NCBI GenBank assembly: GCA_947581745.1
Contig: CANPVW010000195.1
Location: 1 to 13,726, forward strand
From: Candidatus Benthicola azotiphorus
Lineage (GTDB): Bacteria; Gemmatimonadota; Gemmatimonadetes; Palauibacterales; Palauibacteraceae
Direction of reading: 5' to 3'
Length of the DNA stretch: 13,726 nucleotides
The notes below the pieces were generated by a model. That model did no database searches. It had not been told where the DNA came from and was given only the letters and a program-made list of their open reading frames with translations. Below are positions 12,183-13,726 of this stretch, one piece after another. The first letter of the stretch is position 1, and the number at the start of each line of letters is the position of its first letter. The translations under genes and the position numbers were made by a program.

Positions 12183-13361
12183 ATGTTGTATTATGTAGTT
12201 TCACGGCTGTGGATTCTCGCTCCGGCGTCATTTCTGTGGCTGGCCGGGTGCGAGGCGCCCGGTCCCGCGGGATCGACCGGTTTGATGGACACGCGTCGCC
12301 TGTCGGAGCGCTGGAGAATCGGTCGGACGGAGGAGGCCGGGCCTGAGCTGTTCGGCGACATCACCGCCCTGCTGGTGGACGGGCTCGGCCGACTGCACGT
12401 CGTGGACGGCCTGAGCCGGGAAGTACGCGTGTTCGACGGCGATGGCGCCTTCCTGCGAACCTACGGCCGTCCCGGAGCGGGGCCGGGTGAGCTGTCGGCT
12501 CCGGTGGGGATCGCGAGCGAACCGGGCGGAACCGTGTGGATCTTGGACGTGGCGAACAACCGCTACTCGCTGTACGACACGGCGGGCGCCCACCTGGCAG
12601 ACCTTCCGAGGCCGGCGAGCGGATACTCCGTTCCGTGGCTCGGTGGCTTCGACCCGGAGGGACGGCTGCTGGATGCCACTTTCAGGTCCACCGCGAGGGG
12701 CAACGAGCTGATCCTGGTCCGGTCGGATATTATGCGGGACCCCGAGGGAGTCGCCTCCGGGATCGTCCCGGTTGACACCTTCGCGCTGCCCCTGCCACCC
12801 GCGGATCGCTTCCTCGTGTACGAGATCGACTCCTCGGGGCGAAGGAGGGGGGTCTCGGTCTCGATCCCATTCACTTCGGGTCTTCGCAGGGAGCTGACGC
12901 CGCGCGGCAGCGTCTGGGAGGCCGATACGAAGCGCTACCGGCTCGTGGAGTTCGTCCCGGGAGGGGACACCGTGCGCCGGGTCGAAAAGCAATATTCGTC
13001 CGTGCCCGTCACGCGAGTCGCGCTCGATTCAGCCCTCGCGGAGCTCGGCGCCCGGACGAGCCCTGATCTTGACTACGACCTGGAGCGCATTCCCCGGGAA
13101 TGGCCGGCACTCGAGTCCTTCTTCGGCGACGCGGCCGGGAGACTATGGGTACGTCCCATCGAGCGCCCGCCCGTGCCGGGCTTCGATCTGTTCGAGTTCG
13201 AGGGCGGCCGGCGCTGGCGGGTCGAGTCCGCGGTCCGCATCGAGTCCACGCCGCGTCCCGAGGCTCGCGGCGACACATTGTGGGGCGTGTCGCGCGACGA
13301 GCTTGGCGTTCTCAGCGTGTCGAAGAGCGTGCTCGACCCCGTGCAGGCAGCATCGGATTGA
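12183..13361 (+). CDS. 6-bladed beta-propeller lipoprotein, second copy
   Basis: This 392-aa protein begins MLYYVVSRLWILAPASFLWLAGC, a short signal peptide with lipobox LAGC and lipidated Cys23. Propeller repeats follow: ITALLVDGLGRLHVVDG, VRVFDGDGAFLRTYGRPGAGPGEL, VGIASEPGGTVWILDVANNRYSLYD, WLGGFDPEGRLLDATF, then FFGDAAGRLWVRPIE near the C-terminus. Motif order and spacing match the lipoprotein at 8714-9961, so the two are paralogs, clearly diverged. The start is fixed by the signal peptide; later Met codons would lose the lipobox. The first codons (TTG TAT TAT GTA GTT TCA) are unusually AT-rich for this genome and there is no ribosome-binding site. The gene follows the secretin-like gene by 11 nt and ends 16 nt before a strong -35 box. 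The ligand is unknown. A surface sensor or scaffold tied to the sigma operon is an inference from position. Confidence 0.84.
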   Translation: MLYYVVSRLWILAPASFLWLAGCEAPGPAGSTGLMDTRRLSERWRIGRTEEAGPELFGDITALLVDGLGRLHVVDGLSREVRVFDGDGAFLRTYGRPGAGPGELSAPVGIASEPGGTVWILDVANNRYSLYDTAGAHLADLPRPASGYSVPWLGGFDPEGRLLDATFRSTARGNELILVRSDIMRDPEGVASGIVPVDTFALPLPPADRFLVYEIDSSGRRRGVSVSIPFTSGLRRELTPRGSVWEADTKRYRLVEFVPGGDTVRRVEKQYSSVPVTRVALDSALAELGARTSPDLDYDLERIPREWPALESFFGDAAGRLWVRPIERPPVPGFDLFEFEGGRRWRVESAVRIESTPRPEARGDTLWGVSRDELGVLSVSKSVLDPVQAASD

Positions 13362-13377
13362 AGCTGGCCGCCGCGCG

Positions 13378-13406
13378 TTGACACTCGGGCACGCCGCTCA
13401 TAACTT
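13378..13406 (+). promoter_or_regulatory. Sigma-70 promoter for infC
   Basis: A perfect TTGACA (13378-13383) is followed after exactly 17 bp by TAACTT (13401-13406, 3 of 6 matches). It begins 16 nt after the propeller stop codon. Transcription would start near 13413 and give a leader of roughly 227 nt before the infC GTG at 13640. This is the best promoter-like sequence in the window. Confidence 0.6.
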
Positions 13407-13419
13407 GCTCGCCCTGAAA

Positions 13420-13458
13420 ACACGGAAAGTGGAGCCTGACTCCCACCTTTCGGCGTGT
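13420..13458 (+). promoter_or_regulatory. Long bulged hairpin at the 5' end of the infC leader
   Basis: ACACG-GAAAG-TGG-AG (13420-13434) pairs with CT-CCA-CTTTC-CGTGT (13440-13458). Single-base bulges fall at about 13442 and 13446, a GG bulge at 13452-13453, and the loop is CCTGA. It would form within the first dozen nucleotides of the predicted transcript, so it may be a ligand- or protein-binding element. Confidence 0.45.
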
Positions 13459-13539
13459 CGCCGCCCCCGGGCCGCGGACACTGCTGCCGGGTCCTACACG
13501 ATGGCGCGGTCCCCTGAGGATCGCAGCCGTGTCGTGCAT

Positions 13540-13571
13540 GCCCGGTCGGCCCAAGCCGAACGGGCGTTTTT
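13540..13571 (+). terminator. Intrinsic terminator inside the infC leader (possible attenuator)
   Basis: GCCCG (13540-13544) pairs with CGGGC (13561-13565) and TCGGC (13546-13550) with GCCGA (13555-13559). Only one G-A mismatch separates the two stems, and the loop is CCAA. GTTTTT (13566-13571) follows immediately. It lies 69 nt before the infC start and downstream of the TTGACA promoter. It could end transcripts from the propeller gene, or attenuate infC, or both. A weak competing pairing exists: GCCGGG at 13486-13491 could pair with CCCGGT at 13541-13546, covering the left arm of the terminator. Confidence 0.7.
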
Positions 13572-13639
13572 CGTGGTCGTCGCTTCGCCGCGGGCCCGGC
13601 GGATCGGTGACGGATGCACAAGGCCCTGGAAGAGGTGAA

Positions 13640-13726
13640 GTGAGCCAAGAAGAGCTGCGCGTAAACGACAGGATTCGCATCAGCCCGGTCCGCCTGATCG
13701 ACGCGGACGGAGAGCAGGTGGGCATC
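13640..13726 (+). CDS. infC: Translation initiation factor IF-3, N-terminal fragment (runs off the window)
   Basis: The last 29 codons in the window read MSQEELRVNDRIRISPVRLIDADGEQVGI. This is the conserved IF-3 N-terminal domain opening (RVN-x-x-I-x-x-x-x-VRLI-D-x-x-G-x-Q-x-G). IF-3 binds the 30S subunit, keeps it free of 50S and checks initiator tRNA and start codon. I chose the GTG at 13640 because AGAGG lies 4 nt upstream (13631-13635). An in-frame GTG at 13607 would add 11 residues but has no clear ribosome site. In most bacteria rpmI and rplT follow infC; that part is outside the window. The leader with its terminator-like hairpin suggests regulated expression. Confidence 0.93.
   Translation, partial: MSQEELRVNDRIRISPVRLIDADGEQVGI

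Noticed and set aside
12228..12992. 254-aa open frame on the minus strand opposite the second propeller gene
   Set aside because: Shadow of a gene with clear propeller repeats; no supporting motif.
13069..13638. 189-aa open frame on the plus strand spanning the propeller end and infC leader
   Set aside because: It crosses a promoter and an intrinsic terminator, is in a different frame from the propeller, and has no protein-family character.
1..13726. CRISPR array, insertion sequence, prophage or toxin-antitoxin pair
   Set aside because: No regularly spaced direct repeats, transposase/integrase motifs, terminal inverted repeats or paired small toxin-like genes were seen.

Overview
The window is about 13.7 kb of GC-rich bacterial chromosome, densely packed, with GTG starts and several 4-nt ATGA/GTGA overlaps. 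No transposase, integrase, CRISPR array, tRNA or rRNA is visible. Two 6-bladed beta-propeller lipoproteins, an ECF sigma/anti-sigma pair and the high GC would fit Gemmatimonadota or a related environmental phylum. That placement is inferred from gene style, not from a search.

Layout. (1) 1-2653, minus strand: a cardiolipin synthase-like phospholipase D enzyme (cls), the methionine-salvage isomerase mtnA, and the first 17 codons of a PhzF-family gene. mtnA and phzF overlap by 4 nt, so this is probably one transcription unit. (2) 2768-5568, plus strand: an AI-2E/PerM-family membrane permease coupled by a GTGA overlap to a large class V aminotransferase that carries a SufS-like active-site cysteine. 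(3) 5573-6235, minus strand: a three-cluster Fe-S protein (Fer4_19-type domain plus two CDGSH domains), convergent with the aminotransferase. (4) 6473-8704, plus strand: a two-gene amino-sugar salvage unit. Its first gene is an AmgK-like sugar kinase fused to the C-terminal sensor/RNA-binding domain of RapZ. Its second gene is a MurU-like nucleotidyltransferase. (5) 8714-9961, minus strand: a beta-propeller lipoprotein. (6) 9962-10364: a 403-bp non-coding region rich in inverted repeats. (7) 10365-13361, plus strand: ECF sigma factor, membrane anti-sigma factor with a zinc-binding HxxxCxxC, a small lipoprotein resembling pieces of a secretin, and a second beta-propeller lipoprotein paralogous to the one at 8714-9961. 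(8) 13362-13726: a leader with a TTGACA promoter, a hairpin and an intrinsic terminator, followed by the first 29 codons of infC (translation initiation factor IF-3).

How the genes may work together. AmgK and MurU convert recovered MurNAc to MurNAc-1-phosphate and then UDP-MurNAc, feeding peptidoglycan synthesis without GlmS or MurA. RapZ C-terminal domains bind glucosamine-6-phosphate in Enterobacteria. A kinase carrying that domain could therefore gauge de novo amino-sugar supply and tune recycling. This is the most interesting hypothesis in the window. The sigma/anti-sigma/secretin-like/propeller cluster looks like an envelope-sensing module whose outer parts are lipoproteins. The infC leader looks like a possible transcription attenuator.
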